This document shows positions 18,540-27,532 of a stretch of 64,000 bases of DNA, in pieces (within the stretch, counting starts at the first letter, position 1; each line of letters opens with the position of its first letter). This stretch comes from PALSA-270 sp963770245 (lineage in GTDB: Bacteria; Acidobacteriota; Terriglobia; Terriglobales; Acidobacteriaceae), in the NCBI GenBank assembly GCA_963770245.1, contig CAVYOX010000010.1, positions 62,001-126,000 on the forward strand, in the 5' to 3' direction. The notes beneath the pieces were generated by a model. It was not told the origin of the DNA and ran no database searches. It saw only the letters and a list, made by a program, of their open reading frames with translations. A program made the position numbers and the translations under genes.

Positions 18540-19766
18540 TTATTCGACCGTATGTTTCGCCGTGTATCCTTCGCGCGCGATGATCAGGTATTTCAGATCC
18601 TTACCCTTCTGATCGCGAACCTTCAGCGGACCTCCATCGGGGGCCACCACTTCGATTTTCAGTTTGCGGTAACTCCCATCGAGCGCCGGATTGGTGGGGC
18701 GGTAGGCCAGATTGTACTGACTGCGAATGTCGCCGATGATGTCCTGAAACACCCCGGAGAATTCGGCTTGAAACCGCGGCTGGTAGAAGCGCCCGCCGGT
18801 CAGGCGGGCAAAGGTCTGCATTTCATTGTCGGCCTGCAAGTAGTCGATTTGCGAGATCGGGATGCCCGCGCCGCGGGTCATTCCCGTGCAGTGGTTCACT
18901 TCGCAATACTCGCGCAGCGCCCAACCAATGCTGATGGGGAAAATGGTGACGTCCTGGGTGGCTTTGACCTTCTTCAGGATCTGGTCCAGTCGGAGCTTGC
19001 TGAAGGTGTCGACCCCGGTGCTGACCAGGATGATGTATTTGTGTCCCGGGATCTGCTCGACCCGGTCGAGGGTGTCATAGAGCGCGTCGAACAGATTGGT
19101 TTCCGAGAAACCGGGCATGCTCAATTGTCTGAGCCCACCCATCGCTTCCGCCTTGTCTTGAGTAAAATCCGCCAGGATGTGCGGCTTCATATCGTAGGAA
19201 ATCACCGCCACGTAGTCTTCTTTTTTCAACTGGCTGACAAAGGTATAAGAGGCCACCAGAGCCTCGCGGTCGAACGCGTAGGTGGTCGAGGCGAACTCGA
19301 CCAGCAGAACCGTGGTGATGGGCGCTTGCGAAATGCCGAAGCTCGAGATGGTTTGCGGCACGCCATCTTCCGATACGCGAAAATTCTCCTGCTTCAGATT
19401 GGGGATGAACTGTCCATCTTTGGTGGTCACAAGGACCGGCACTTCGACCAGAGGCACGCTGACGTGAATGGAGTAGTCGGGCATGCCCTCGATCTTTTTG
19501 GGCCTCTCGGGCGGCGGAGGCGGCGGTTCCTCCTTTTTCTTGGGCACGGCATAGGGCCCTACGTCGCCCTGCGGGCCCCCCGCAGCGGGAGGGGTGGTGT
19601 CGGGCGAACTCTGCTGCCCGTTGTCGGGAGGCGTCGCCGACTGGTCCTGCGCCCGCAGCCTAGCCGGTGACCAGGCAAATATTCCCAAAGCGAGACCCAG
19701 CAATAGGATACGGACCAACAACGCGGGAATCGACCCGCCGATACGCGTGCCTTGAGTAGCAACCAT
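18540..19766 (-). CDS. Exported VWFA-related protein (acidobacterial TIGR03436 type)
   Basis: A 408-residue protein with a signal segment, a Pro-rich linker (KKKEEPPPPPPERPKK) and a domain that resembles von Willebrand factor A (VEVPVLVTTKDGQFIPNLKQENF onset; YIILVSTGVDTFSKLRLD). The metal-site DxSxS of true VWA domains is replaced by VEFASTT. The family is known mainly from Acidobacteria and has no assigned function. It is convergent with the ZIP gene (3-base gap) and divergent from the S55 peptidase gene. A second member lies at 43152-44981. Confidence 0.85.
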   Translation of the reverse strand: MVATQGTRIGGSIPALLVRILLLGLALGIFAWSPARLRAQDQSATPPDNGQQSSPDTTPPAAGGPQGDVGPYAVPKKKEEPPPPPPERPKKIEGMPDYSIHVSVPLVEVPVLVTTKDGQFIPNLKQENFRVSEDGVPQTISSFGISQAPITTVLLVEFASTTYAFDREALVASYTFVSQLKKEDYVAVISYDMKPHILADFTQDKAEAMGGLRQLSMPGFSETNLFDALYDTLDRVEQIPGHKYIILVSTGVDTFSKLRLDQILKKVKATQDVTIFPISIGWALREYCEVNHCTGMTRGAGIPISQIDYLQADNEMQTFARLTGGRFYQPRFQAEFSGVFQDIIGDIRSQYNLAYRPTNPALDGSYRKLKIEVVAPDGGPLKVRDQKGKDLKYLIIAREGYTAKHTVE

Positions 19767-19929
19767 GGAATCCCTCGGAAAAACCCTATGTTAATATAAG
19801 TATAGACGCAGAGCTTCGCGAATGGGATGTTTTGCTCAGCCCTGTCCGCCACCTCCCTGGCACACCGGATATGATGCGCGGAGTCTAAAGTCTTATTGGC
19901 GGACCGGTTCGCGGTCCTCGAGGATATTC

Positions 19930-21729
19930 ATGAGACCAGCTGTTCTCATCCGCGCCAGCTTCTGTGTGGTTATGCTTGGGCTTTTGCTTCATCTTCCCGC
20001 CCAAGCCCAAACCCCGAAAACCTTCAAAACCATCCCGGTCAGTGAGATTCGGGCCGGCATGCGGGGCGTCGCCTACACGGTATTTGAAGGCACTCGTCCG
20101 GAGTCGATGAATGTCGAGGTGCTGGGCATTCTGAAAAACGTCAACGGCCCGAAAGGCGACGTCATTCTGGTCCGTCTGAGCGGCACCAAGGTTGAGTACA
20201 CCGGCGTCGTCGCCGGCATGAGCGGCAGCCCGGTTTACCTCGACGGCAGGCTGGCGGGCGCAATTGCGTTCCGCATCGGCGAGTTTTCGAAGGAGCCCAT
20301 TGCGGGCGTCACTCCCATCGGCGAAATGCTTGCGATCAACGGCATGGACCAGACGCCGGAGAATCCTCCCTCCGTGGCCCAGGCATCCGCCAGCGCGCCC
20401 AGCCCGACCTCCGGTCCCGGCGGCTCGCGGTCCCCGGCTGCGAATTTCGCCAACTATCTGAAACCCATCGAAACTCCTTTGGTGTTTAACGGTTTCTCCG
20501 AGGACGCGATCGAGCACTTCGCGCCGCAGTTCGCTGCCGTCGGCATCGTGCCGGTCAGCGGCGTGGGCTCGGTCGGTGATGCCCAGCAGCCGGAGCCGCT
20601 CGAGCCGGGCTCTGCCATCAGCGCCATCTTGGTGCGTGGGGATATGGATATCGCCGCCACCTGCACGGTCACCTACATGGATGCGCAGAATCTCCTGGCC
20701 TGTGGCCATCCCCTGCTGCAATTCGGCCTGGTCGACCTGCCCATGACCAAAGCCGACGTGGTGGCTACCCTGGCCTCGCCGCTCAATGCGTTCAAGATCG
20801 TCAACACCACCGAACCTGTGGGCGCGTTCGTGCAGGACCGACATACCGGCCTGCTCGGGGAGTTCGGCAAGAAGCCGGACATGATTCCGGTCACCCTGAC
20901 CATCCACGGCGGCCCGACTGCGCGGCAATTTCACTATGAGATGCTCAACAACGCCCGCCTCAGCCCCGTCGCCATGATGGCGACCGTATACAACGCGCTG
21001 CACGGCGTCAACGAATACGGGGAGGAAACCACCTATCGTCTGGACGGCCACATCGGGGTGAAGGGCTATCCGAATATCGACGTCGAAAACATGTTCGCCC
21101 CGATCGATGGGGGACAACCGGCTGCGATCCTGGCGGCGGTTTCTCTCGGGGATGACTTCGCCCGCATTTACGACAACCCGTACAACACTCCGACGGTGGA
21201 GGGCGTGCAGCTGGACTTTGAGATCGTCCACGAGCGCCGCTGGGCACTGCTCGAAAGTGCCCGCACCGATGTGACTGAAGCCCGCCCCGGCAGCGAGATC
21301 ATGATCGAGGCCCTGCTGCGGCCCTACCGCGGAGACTCGGTGGTGCGCCAGATTCCGGTTCATATTCCGACCTCCATTTCGAAGGGCCCGCTGCGCATCC
21401 TGGTGAGCGATGGCGAGACTCTGGACCGTCTGCGCCACAGCACGCCCGTATTCGGGCGGAAGTTCGATCTGGCTTCGACCATCGCCCTGCTGAACAAAGA
21501 GCACGTCAACAACCGCGTGTATGTCTCGCTGCTCGAAGCGGATCCGGAGGCGGTCGTGGCCGACAAAGTCATGCCCGCCCTGCCGCTCTCCATCATGAAC
21601 GTCATGGGTGGTATGCGAGGTACGCAGGAAATGGTGGTCCAGGCCGAATCCTCGGTCAATGAGTCGGCCACACCCGCGCTCGATTACGTGGTTTCGGGCG
21701 CGCACGTTTTAACCATCAACATCAAATAG
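19930..21729 (+). CDS. Exported protein with SpoIVB S55 peptidase domain
   Basis: A 599-residue protein with a signal peptide (VVMLGLLLHLPAQAQ). The S55 core shows GMSGSPVYLDGRLAGAIAF, with the likely catalytic serine, and LLACGHPLLQFGLVDL with the family's conserved GHP. S55 domains are best known from the sporulation protease SpoIVB, but no other sporulation trait is seen; in Acidobacteria such proteins are common and of unknown role. The C-terminal 300 residues match nothing I know. The ATG at 19930 places the signal peptide at the start. Confidence 0.8.
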   Translation: MRPAVLIRASFCVVMLGLLLHLPAQAQTPKTFKTIPVSEIRAGMRGVAYTVFEGTRPESMNVEVLGILKNVNGPKGDVILVRLSGTKVEYTGVVAGMSGSPVYLDGRLAGAIAFRIGEFSKEPIAGVTPIGEMLAINGMDQTPENPPSVAQASASAPSPTSGPGGSRSPAANFANYLKPIETPLVFNGFSEDAIEHFAPQFAAVGIVPVSGVGSVGDAQQPEPLEPGSAISAILVRGDMDIAATCTVTYMDAQNLLACGHPLLQFGLVDLPMTKADVVATLASPLNAFKIVNTTEPVGAFVQDRHTGLLGEFGKKPDMIPVTLTIHGGPTARQFHYEMLNNARLSPVAMMATVYNALHGVNEYGEETTYRLDGHIGVKGYPNIDVENMFAPIDGGQPAAILAAVSLGDDFARIYDNPYNTPTVEGVQLDFEIVHERRWALLESARTDVTEARPGSEIMIEALLRPYRGDSVVRQIPVHIPTSISKGPLRILVSDGETLDRLRHSTPVFGRKFDLASTIALLNKEHVNNRVYVSLLEADPEAVVADKVMPALPLSIMNVMGGMRGTQEMVVQAESSVNESATPALDYVVSGAHVLTINIK

Positions 21730-21777
21730 AAGACTCGGGTCGGACCGAACCCTCATCGGGCGCGGCCGCTTCGCCCG

Positions 21778-21800
21778 CCCCCCGCGGGGCCCGCGGGGGG
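21778..21800. repeat. GC-only 11-bp inverted repeat
   Basis: CCCCCCGCGGG and its exact complement flank a single central G. It lies about 50 bases after the S55 gene. It could be a transcription stop but no T-run follows, so this is not called a terminator. Confidence 0.6.
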
Positions 21801-21872
21801 AATCACCCTCATGGCCGCAAGCCACCGTGATACCCTGAAATCTCCGCTCCCGATTGGAATTGAGGTACAAAC

Positions 21873-24122
21873 TTGGACGCTCGTCGGCGAAAAATACCCG
21901 CACTTCTCTGTGTTCTCCTCTCTCCATGGCTCGCTCTCGCCGAAGGCACCCGCACCTGGGAACAATCGAAATTCGACGACTTGAATAAAGGCACCGCGCA
22001 GGGCGTCGCCATTCGGAGCGCCGGGGGGTTGGATCTCGCGCCCGCCTTCAAGGCTCTGTCCACCACTCCGTCGGCCTATCTCTGGGCGATTGCGGCCGAC
22101 TCGCAGGGCAACGTCTATGCCGCGGCCGGGGCCCCCGCGCGCATCTACCGCATCACCCCGGAAGGGCAATCCAGCACGATTTTCGAGCCCCAGGAACTGC
22201 AGGTGCAGACTCTCGTCGTCGACAAAAACGGCGTGCTCTATGCCGCCACCAATCCTGACGGCAAGGTGTACAAGATCGAGCCTCCTCGGGAAGTGCGGGA
22301 AGGCAAGAGTCCGCAAGCCAGCCAGACTTCGCCCGCCGCCCCCTGGAATTCGTCGGTCTATTTCGATCCGGCGACCAAGTATATTTGGGACCTCGCCCTC
22401 GATGATGCCGGCAATCTTTACGTCGCCACCGGCGATCACGGCGAGATCTTTCGGGTCACCCCCAAAGGGGAGCACTCTGTCTTTTTCACGAGCGACGAGG
22501 CCCACATCCGCGTGCTGGCTCTTGATTCCAAGGGCAACGTGATTGCCGGCTCCGACGGCAGCGGCTTGGTGTACCGCATTCCGCCCGACGGCAAAGCCTT
22601 CGTTCTCTACAGCGCGCCCAAGAAGGAAATCACCGCCCTGGCGCTCGACGCTGCGGGGAACATTTACGCTGCCGGCGTGGGCGAAAAGCATCCCGCCACG
22701 GCTCCCCCTCCCTTCACCATCACGCCGGGGCCGAGTTCAACCCCCAGCCACGCCAGCCCACAGTCATCCGGAATCGTTATCACCAGCGTGACTCCGGCCG
22801 CGCCCGGGACCTTGAGCAATTTTCCCGCGCCCGGAACCGGGGCCACCGGGGGCTCAGAAATCTACCGCATCGCTCCCGACGGATCCCCGGTGCGGCTCTG
22901 GAGCTCGCATGAGGATCTGGTCTATGCCTTGGCCTTTGACGAGCACGGGCGCCTGCTGGCCGGCACCGGCAACCGCGGCCACATCTTTGCCATTAGCGGC
23001 CAGGACGAGTTCATCGATCTGCGGAAAGCCAGCGCCACCCAGGTGACGGCTTTCAGCAAGGCGCCGGGGGGCGGGCTCTATGCCTCAACCGGAAACCTCG
23101 GAAAAGTATTTCTTCTGGGGCCTGCCCCCGACTCCGAAGGCACCTACGAGAGCGATGTCTTTGACGCCCACATCTTTTCCCGCTGGGGCCGTGCGGAATT
23201 TCGCGGGGAAGGCCAGGTGGAACTGTTTGCCCGCAGTGGCAACGTGGACAATCCCGATCGCAACTGGAGCGCCTGGGAACCGGTCAATCTCGACAAAGAT
23301 GCCGCGATCAAAGTCCCGCCCGCCAGATTTATTCAGTGGAAAGCCGTTCTGCACGCCGGCAATCCCGCGCCGCGTGTGGACCGTGTCACGCTCAACTACC
23401 TGGCCAAGAATGTAGCGCCGGATTTTGACGAGGTCACGGTGCAGGAGGGCGTGCGCTATCAGCCGCTGCCCAAGCAGGCCGGCTCCGACGGCGAAGCGGG
23501 CGGCAATCAGCCTCACTACGAGATGCCCGTGCCGACCGTCCACGACCGCGACTCGATCGGCGTGAAGTGGGCGGTCCACGACGACAACGACGACCAGATG
23601 GTGTACTCGGTCTACTACCGCGGCGAGGGAGAAGGGCGCTGGCTCCTGCTCAAGGACAAGCTGACCGACAAATTCTATTCCTTTGACGCAACGCTATTGC
23701 CCGATGGTGTCTATACCGTGAAGGTTGTGGCCTCAGACGCGCCCTCGCACTCTCCCGGAGAAGCTCTCACCTCGGAAAAGGAGAGCGAAGGGTTCGAGGT
23801 GGATACCACTCCGCCTCGGATTGAGAACCTGCGCGCGTCGGTTGAGAGCGGGCAGATCCACGTGGCTTTCCGCGCCGTGGACAGTTTTTCTCCGGTTGCG
23901 CGCGCGCAATACTCGATCGACGCCGCCGACTGGCAGTTTGTCGCGCCCGTCGACCAGCTCTCCGATTCGAAGACCGAAACCTACGATTTCCGGGTTCCCC
24001 TGCCGAGCGGCCCGGATGCGAAAAGCGGAACCAGCGGAGAGATTGAGCACGTGGTGGTGGTTCGGGCCTACGACCGCTACGAGAACATGGACTCCGCCAA
24101 GACCGTGATCGCGCCCCGGTAG
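21873..24122 (+). CDS. Secreted beta-propeller protein (NHL/SMP-30-like)
   Basis: A 749-residue exported protein. A signal peptide is followed by repeats of the pattern DSQGNVYAAAGAPARIYRITPEG, DDAGNLYVATGDHGEIFRVTPKG and DEHGRLLAGTGNRGHIFAIS, each one blade of a beta-propeller. A Pro/Ser-rich loop of about 50 residues (near 22700-22850) lies between blades, and the C-terminal part looks like Ig-type domains. The start TTG at 21873 is the only one that gives a signal peptide. Ligand or activity is unknown; it follows the S55 gene closely and may be cotranscribed. Confidence 0.75.
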   Translation: MDARRRKIPALLCVLLSPWLALAEGTRTWEQSKFDDLNKGTAQGVAIRSAGGLDLAPAFKALSTTPSAYLWAIAADSQGNVYAAAGAPARIYRITPEGQSSTIFEPQELQVQTLVVDKNGVLYAATNPDGKVYKIEPPREVREGKSPQASQTSPAAPWNSSVYFDPATKYIWDLALDDAGNLYVATGDHGEIFRVTPKGEHSVFFTSDEAHIRVLALDSKGNVIAGSDGSGLVYRIPPDGKAFVLYSAPKKEITALALDAAGNIYAAGVGEKHPATAPPPFTITPGPSSTPSHASPQSSGIVITSVTPAAPGTLSNFPAPGTGATGGSEIYRIAPDGSPVRLWSSHEDLVYALAFDEHGRLLAGTGNRGHIFAISGQDEFIDLRKASATQVTAFSKAPGGGLYASTGNLGKVFLLGPAPDSEGTYESDVFDAHIFSRWGRAEFRGEGQVELFARSGNVDNPDRNWSAWEPVNLDKDAAIKVPPARFIQWKAVLHAGNPAPRVDRVTLNYLAKNVAPDFDEVTVQEGVRYQPLPKQAGSDGEAGGNQPHYEMPVPTVHDRDSIGVKWAVHDDNDDQMVYSVYYRGEGEGRWLLLKDKLTDKFYSFDATLLPDGVYTVKVVASDAPSHSPGEALTSEKESEGFEVDTTPPRIENLRASVESGQIHVAFRAVDSFSPVARAQYSIDAADWQFVAPVDQLSDSKTETYDFRVPLPSGPDAKSGTSGEIEHVVVVRAYDRYENMDSAKTVIAPR

Positions 24123-24127
24123 CCCGC

Positions 24128-24652
24128 GTGATGGCTCCTGTTCGAACCATTCGGCTGGATCGCCTGCCTGATCTACGCCACCATTCCCTCGTTCTGGCTG
24201 GTGATCCAGCCGCGAGCGCACTGCTGGTTCTCGGACCGGGGAGCGCGCGCTGGCGCCATGCCGCGCTCTACTCGAGTCCCCGCATGTGGATTCCAGCCCT
24301 GGCGCTTTTCCTCGCCGGTTTTTCGATTTACTTCCAGGCGGGGAGAAAATTCAGTGGCAAACCATTGGGTGGGTTGCCGGAGGTGATGCCGGGGGCGAAC
24401 GAGCAACACCGGATCACCTCGGGCATCTGGACTCGAGTCCCCGATCCCGTGGATCTCGGACATCTTTGTGAGATGCTGGCCTCGAGCATGGGCACGGGCC
24501 GGACGCTGTGGTTGGCGCGGACCGCATTCGCCAGGTTGACCGGCTTAGTCATGATCCGGCTCGAGGACCGGGAGCTTCGGACCAGATTCGGGGCCGAATA
24601 CGCCCGGTACCGCGAGCGGGGGCCGGCGATGCTGCCGAGAATCGGCCGTTGA
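24128..24652 (+). pseudogene. Isoprenylcysteine methyltransferase-like gene with compensating frameshifts
   Basis: The C-terminal part (GGLPEVMPGANEQHRITSG ... LGHLCEML ... RFGAEYARYRERGPAMLP) clearly matches the ICMT/PEMT membrane methyltransferase family. The expected N-terminal part, FGWIACLIYATIPSFWLV, lies in a different frame at about 24138-24240. A frame from the GTG at 24128 stays open through both, so two shifts cancel and about 35 residues are replaced. The usual RHPIYLGHL reads PDPVDLGHL. Likely a decayed gene, unless the shifts are assembly errors. Confidence 0.65.
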
Positions 24653-24684
24653 TGCCGTTCGCCGCCGGCTTCGCCGCAACTGCT

Positions 24685-24690
24685 TATAAT
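24685..24690 (+). promoter_or_regulatory. Putative -10 box upstream of lolE
   Basis: A perfect TATAAT lies 36 bases before the lolE ATG. No matching -35 is visible at 16-18 bases upstream. Perfect or near-perfect -10 boxes close to the start also occur before the DUF4149 gene and the gene at 50120. Confidence 0.4.
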
Positions 24691-24726
24691 TCGAGGAGTC
24701 AGCCTTGACGACTGGCGGTCGCCCGC

Positions 24727-26064
24727 ATGCGCTTTGAGCTCTTCGTTGCAACCCGCTACCTCCGCGCCAAACGCCGCCAAGCCTTCATCGGCGTCATCAC
24801 CGGCATCTCCATTGCCGGGGTGGCCGCCGGGGTCGCCTCCTTACTCATCGCCCTCGCCATCAACAACGGGTTCCGCCAGGATTTGCAAGACCGCCTGATC
24901 GGATCCACTTCCCACGTGGACCTGATGCGGGTCGAAGACGATGGCATCAAAGATTGGCACGCCCTCGTGACGCGCCTCGCCCGCGAGCCGCACGTGGTCG
25001 CGACCGCTCCCGCCGTCTATGAGCAGCTGCTGATTTCGCGCGGCCCGCGAGCCCGGGGCGCGGTGCTGAAGGGCATCGTCCCGGCCGATGAAAGAAAGGT
25101 CAGCGACCTGCTGGACACGGTGAAGATCGGTTCGGCGGACGCGCTCGACCCGGCCTCCGGGCCAGCTGGCTCTGCCCCGCCGGCCTCGACCTTTGCCGTC
25201 CCGGACACCAGTGCCAGTGCGGCCGCCGATCGCGCCTCCTCCCTCGAGGGTGGCGGGGAGCGCCGAGCCGCCATGCCGCCCATTCTGCTCGGCCAGGACA
25301 TGGCGGACGGCCTGGGCGCGACCCTCGGATCGGTGGTACTGGTCACGAGCCCCCAGGGAGAGCTCACTCCTTTTGGCATGGTGCCCAAATATACGCGCTT
25401 CCGGGTGGCGGGCATCTTCAACTCCGGCTTCTTCGACTACGACAGTTCCTGGGCCTTCACCCGCCTGTCCGACGCGCAACGGCTGTTCGGCCTGGGCGAC
25501 GAAATTGCCGTCATCGAGTTCAAAATCGATGACATCTACCAGGCCGCTCGGGTGGCCGACGAACTGGAGCAGGCCGCCGGGTCAGGATTCATGACCACGA
25601 ACTGGATGGAGCAAAACAAGGCTCTGTTTCACGCTCTCCGCATGGAGCGTCTGGTCACCTTCATCACCATCGGTCTGATCGTTTTCGTGGCCGCGCTGAA
25701 CATTCTGATTTCGCTGATCATGATGGTCATGGAGAAGACCCGCGACATCGCCGTGCTGATGTCGATGGGCAGTCGCAAATCGCAAATACGCCGCCTCTTC
25801 ATTGCCCAGGGATTGCTGATCGGAGTGTTCGGCACGGCCCTCGGACTGGTCCTTGGCTATGCGCTTTCCTGGGTCGGCGGGCACTATCATCTGCTGAGGC
25901 TCGCGCCCGAGGTTTACTCCATCAACTACGTCCCTTTCGCCCCCCACCTGATCGACGGTGTCTGGGTGGCGCTGGTGGCGGTTGGAGTTTCGCTGCTGGC
26001 CACCATCTACCCGTCGTGGTCGGCGGCGCGGATTCTCCCGGCCGAATCCCTGCGCTATGAATAA
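24727..26064 (+). CDS. lolE: LolC/LolE-type lipoprotein-releasing permease
   Basis: A 445-residue permease of the LolCDE transporter, which extracts lipoproteins from the inner membrane. The start MRFELFVATRYLRAKRRQ, an N-terminal helix, a large periplasmic domain and three C-terminal FtsX helices (MERLVTFITIGLIVFVAALNIL and after) fit the family. An Ala/Ser/Pro-rich stretch of about 40 residues (near 25150-25270) extends the periplasmic domain. Its ATPase gene, lolD, starts 1.7 kb downstream, beyond an IS110 element, although the two are normally adjacent. Confidence 0.9.
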   Translation: MRFELFVATRYLRAKRRQAFIGVITGISIAGVAAGVASLLIALAINNGFRQDLQDRLIGSTSHVDLMRVEDDGIKDWHALVTRLAREPHVVATAPAVYEQLLISRGPRARGAVLKGIVPADERKVSDLLDTVKIGSADALDPASGPAGSAPPASTFAVPDTSASAAADRASSLEGGGERRAAMPPILLGQDMADGLGATLGSVVLVTSPQGELTPFGMVPKYTRFRVAGIFNSGFFDYDSSWAFTRLSDAQRLFGLGDEIAVIEFKIDDIYQAARVADELEQAAGSGFMTTNWMEQNKALFHALRMERLVTFITIGLIVFVAALNILISLIMMVMEKTRDIAVLMSMGSRKSQIRRLFIAQGLLIGVFGTALGLVLGYALSWVGGHYHLLRLAPEVYSINYVPFAPHLIDGVWVALVAVGVSLLATIYPSWSAARILPAESLRYE

Positions 26065-26065
26065 C

Positions 26066-26101
26066 TCATGGTTTTTTGAACCACAACGAACCATGAAAAT
26101 A
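26066..26101 (+). repeat. REP-like palindrome, left copy
   Basis: A 36-base sequence that begins one base after the lolE stop and matches the right copy at 27555-27590 in 32 of 36 positions, in the same orientation. Both hold a conserved 7-bp inverted repeat CATGGTT ... AACCATG. The four differences lie inside the loop. Together they bracket the IS110 element. Sequences of this shape are common target sites for the IS110 family, and this pair may be REP-like repeats. Confidence 0.7.
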
Positions 26102-26290
26102 ATCTCGAGAAGGAGGTATCTTGGAGCACCGTCAAGTGGACGAAGGCCGACCTATTCTGGCGCGATTCGAGCCCGACTATGAATATGACCTGGACGTCGA
26201 TGGGCACAACGAACTGTCGCCTCTGTCCTGAGACAGAGAGCACGCTAAGGAATTTCGGTAATTTGCTGACGTCCTCCACTAGGCGGCAGA
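26102..26290 (+). ncRNA. Candidate IS110 bridge RNA region
   Basis: In IS110 elements the bridge RNA, which pairs with target and donor DNA, is encoded next to the recombinase. Here the long 5' non-coding part holds a perfect hairpin, CTCTGTC-CTGA-GACAGAG (26221-26238). It also holds CACAACGAAC (26205-26214), the same 10 bases as in the left REP copy (26082-26091); the right copy differs at these positions (CACAAGCAAC). A shared word of this kind would fit a target-guide segment. The region may instead encode a small protein (next entry). Limits are guesses. Confidence 0.35.
26121..26231 (+). CDS. Small ORF with strong ribosome binding site before the IS110 recombinase
   Basis: A 36-codon frame starting with TTG, preceded at 4 bases by AAGGAGG (26110-26116). 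The predicted peptide is acidic at its end (FEPDYEYDLDVDGHNELSPLS) and resembles nothing I know. The frame overlaps the candidate bridge RNA region, and its last codon lies in the hairpin at 26221-26238. It may be a chance frame, or a remnant of what lay between lolE and lolD. Confidence 0.3.
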   Translation: MEHRQVDEGRPILARFEPDYEYDLDVDGHNELSPLS

Positions 26291-26297
26291 AGGAGGA
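26272..26297 (+). promoter_or_regulatory. Hairpin that could hide the recombinase ribosome binding site
   Basis: TCCTCC (26272-26277) is complementary to GGAGGA (26292-26297), which includes the Shine-Dalgarno sequence of the recombinase gene. A 14-base loop separates them. In RNA this would mask the site and lower recombinase synthesis, a control seen for other transposases. Whether it forms is not shown. Confidence 0.4.
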
Positions 26298-26302
26298 TGG
26301 CG

Positions 26303-27532
26303 ATGCAAGTCGTACATGAAGTCTGTTGCGGTTTGGATGTTCACAAGAAGAGTGTAACGGCGTGTGTGCTGTGGGCTTCTGGCCGACGGCGACAGACGCG
26401 GGAGTTCGGGACGTTTACGCGAGAGCTGTTGGAGATGGCCGATTGGCTGCGCGCCTGCGGAGTGACTCATGTAGCGCTGGAGTCGACGGGCGTGTATTGG
26501 AAGCCGGTGTGGAATCTGCTGGAGGGCGAGTTTAAGGTGCTGCTGGTGAATGCGCAGCACATCAAAACGGTGCCTGGGCGGAAGACGGATCAGAAGGATA
26601 GCGAATGGATCGCGGACCTGTTGCAACACGGGCTGTTGCGGGCCAGTTTTGTGCCGCCAACTCCCACGCGAGAACTGCGAGATCTTACGCGCTATCGAGC
26701 CAGTCTGGCGCAGGAGATCAACCGTATCGCCAACCGCATTCAGAAGATGTTAGAAGACGCCAACATCAAGTTGGCATCGGTGGCTACCGACACCTTGGGT
26801 GCTTCCGGCCGGGCGATGCTGGAAGCGATCGTGAACGGGGAACAGGACAGTCAGCGGCTTGCCCAGATGTCGCGAGGACTGTTGCGCAACAAGATTCCCC
26901 AGTTGCAGCAGGCCATGGAAGGACGGGTTACGGCGCATCATCGATTTCTGCTGCGCCAACTACTGGACCATCACTACTTCGTGGAGTCCAAGATGCAGCG
27001 GATCGAGCAGGAGATCGCAGAGCGCTTGGGCCCTTTCCAGAGTGAGGTCGCGCGCTTGTGCACCATTCCCGGAGTGGACCGCGTGACCGCCTGGGGCTTG
27101 CTAGCCGAGATCGGATTGGACATGAGCCAATTCCCCGATGCGCAGCACCTGGCGAGTTGGGCGGGACTCTGCCCGGGCAATCACGAGAGCGCAGGCAAGC
27201 GCAAGAGCGGAAAGATCCGCAAAGGAAGCCTGTGGTTGCGTCGCTGCCTGTGCCAAGGAGCCTGGGCCGTCTCCACCAAGAAGAACAGCTATTTGTCGGC
27301 TCTCTATCACCGGCTGGCGGCGCGAAGAGGAACCAAACGCGCGACGATTGCGGTCGCCCACAGTCTCCTGGTCATAGCCTACTACATCTTGCGAGACGGA
27401 ACTTGTTACCGCGATCTCGGGCCAGACTACTTCGATCGCTTGAACCCGGAAGGCCTGCGCAGGCGCTTAACCAAACGCCTCGAAGGCCTAGGCTTCAAAG
27501 TGATCTTGGAGCCCTTAACCCAAGCTGCCTAA
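26303..27532 (+). CDS. IS110-family DEDD recombinase
   Basis: A 409-residue recombinase. The N-terminal RuvC-like DEDD domain shows GLDVHKKS (Asp), VALESTGVYW (Glu) and GRKTDQKDSEWIADLL (two Asp). The C-terminal transposase_20 domain (LCTIPGVDRVTAWGLLAEIG ... SWAGLCPGNHESAGKRKSGK) supplies the catalytic Ser region. The ATG at 26303 has an AAGGAGG (26290-26296) 6 bases upstream; the ATG at 26297 touches it and is therefore unlikely. The gene seems intact, so the element may still be active. Confidence 0.93.
   Translation: MQVVHEVCCGLDVHKKSVTACVLWASGRRRQTREFGTFTRELLEMADWLRACGVTHVALESTGVYWKPVWNLLEGEFKVLLVNAQHIKTVPGRKTDQKDSEWIADLLQHGLLRASFVPPTPTRELRDLTRYRASLAQEINRIANRIQKMLEDANIKLASVATDTLGASGRAMLEAIVNGEQDSQRLAQMSRGLLRNKIPQLQQAMEGRVTAHHRFLLRQLLDHHYFVESKMQRIEQEIAERLGPFQSEVARLCTIPGVDRVTAWGLLAEIGLDMSQFPDAQHLASWAGLCPGNHESAGKRKSGKIRKGSLWLRRCLCQGAWAVSTKKNSYLSALYHRLAARRGTKRATIAVAHSLLVIAYYILRDGTCYRDLGPDYFDRLNPEGLRRRLTKRLEGLGFKVILEPLTQAA

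Noticed and set aside
19885..21705. 606-codon minus-strand frame opposite the S55 peptidase gene
   Set aside because: Complement of a strongly supported gene; Arg/His/Gly-rich product with no domain.
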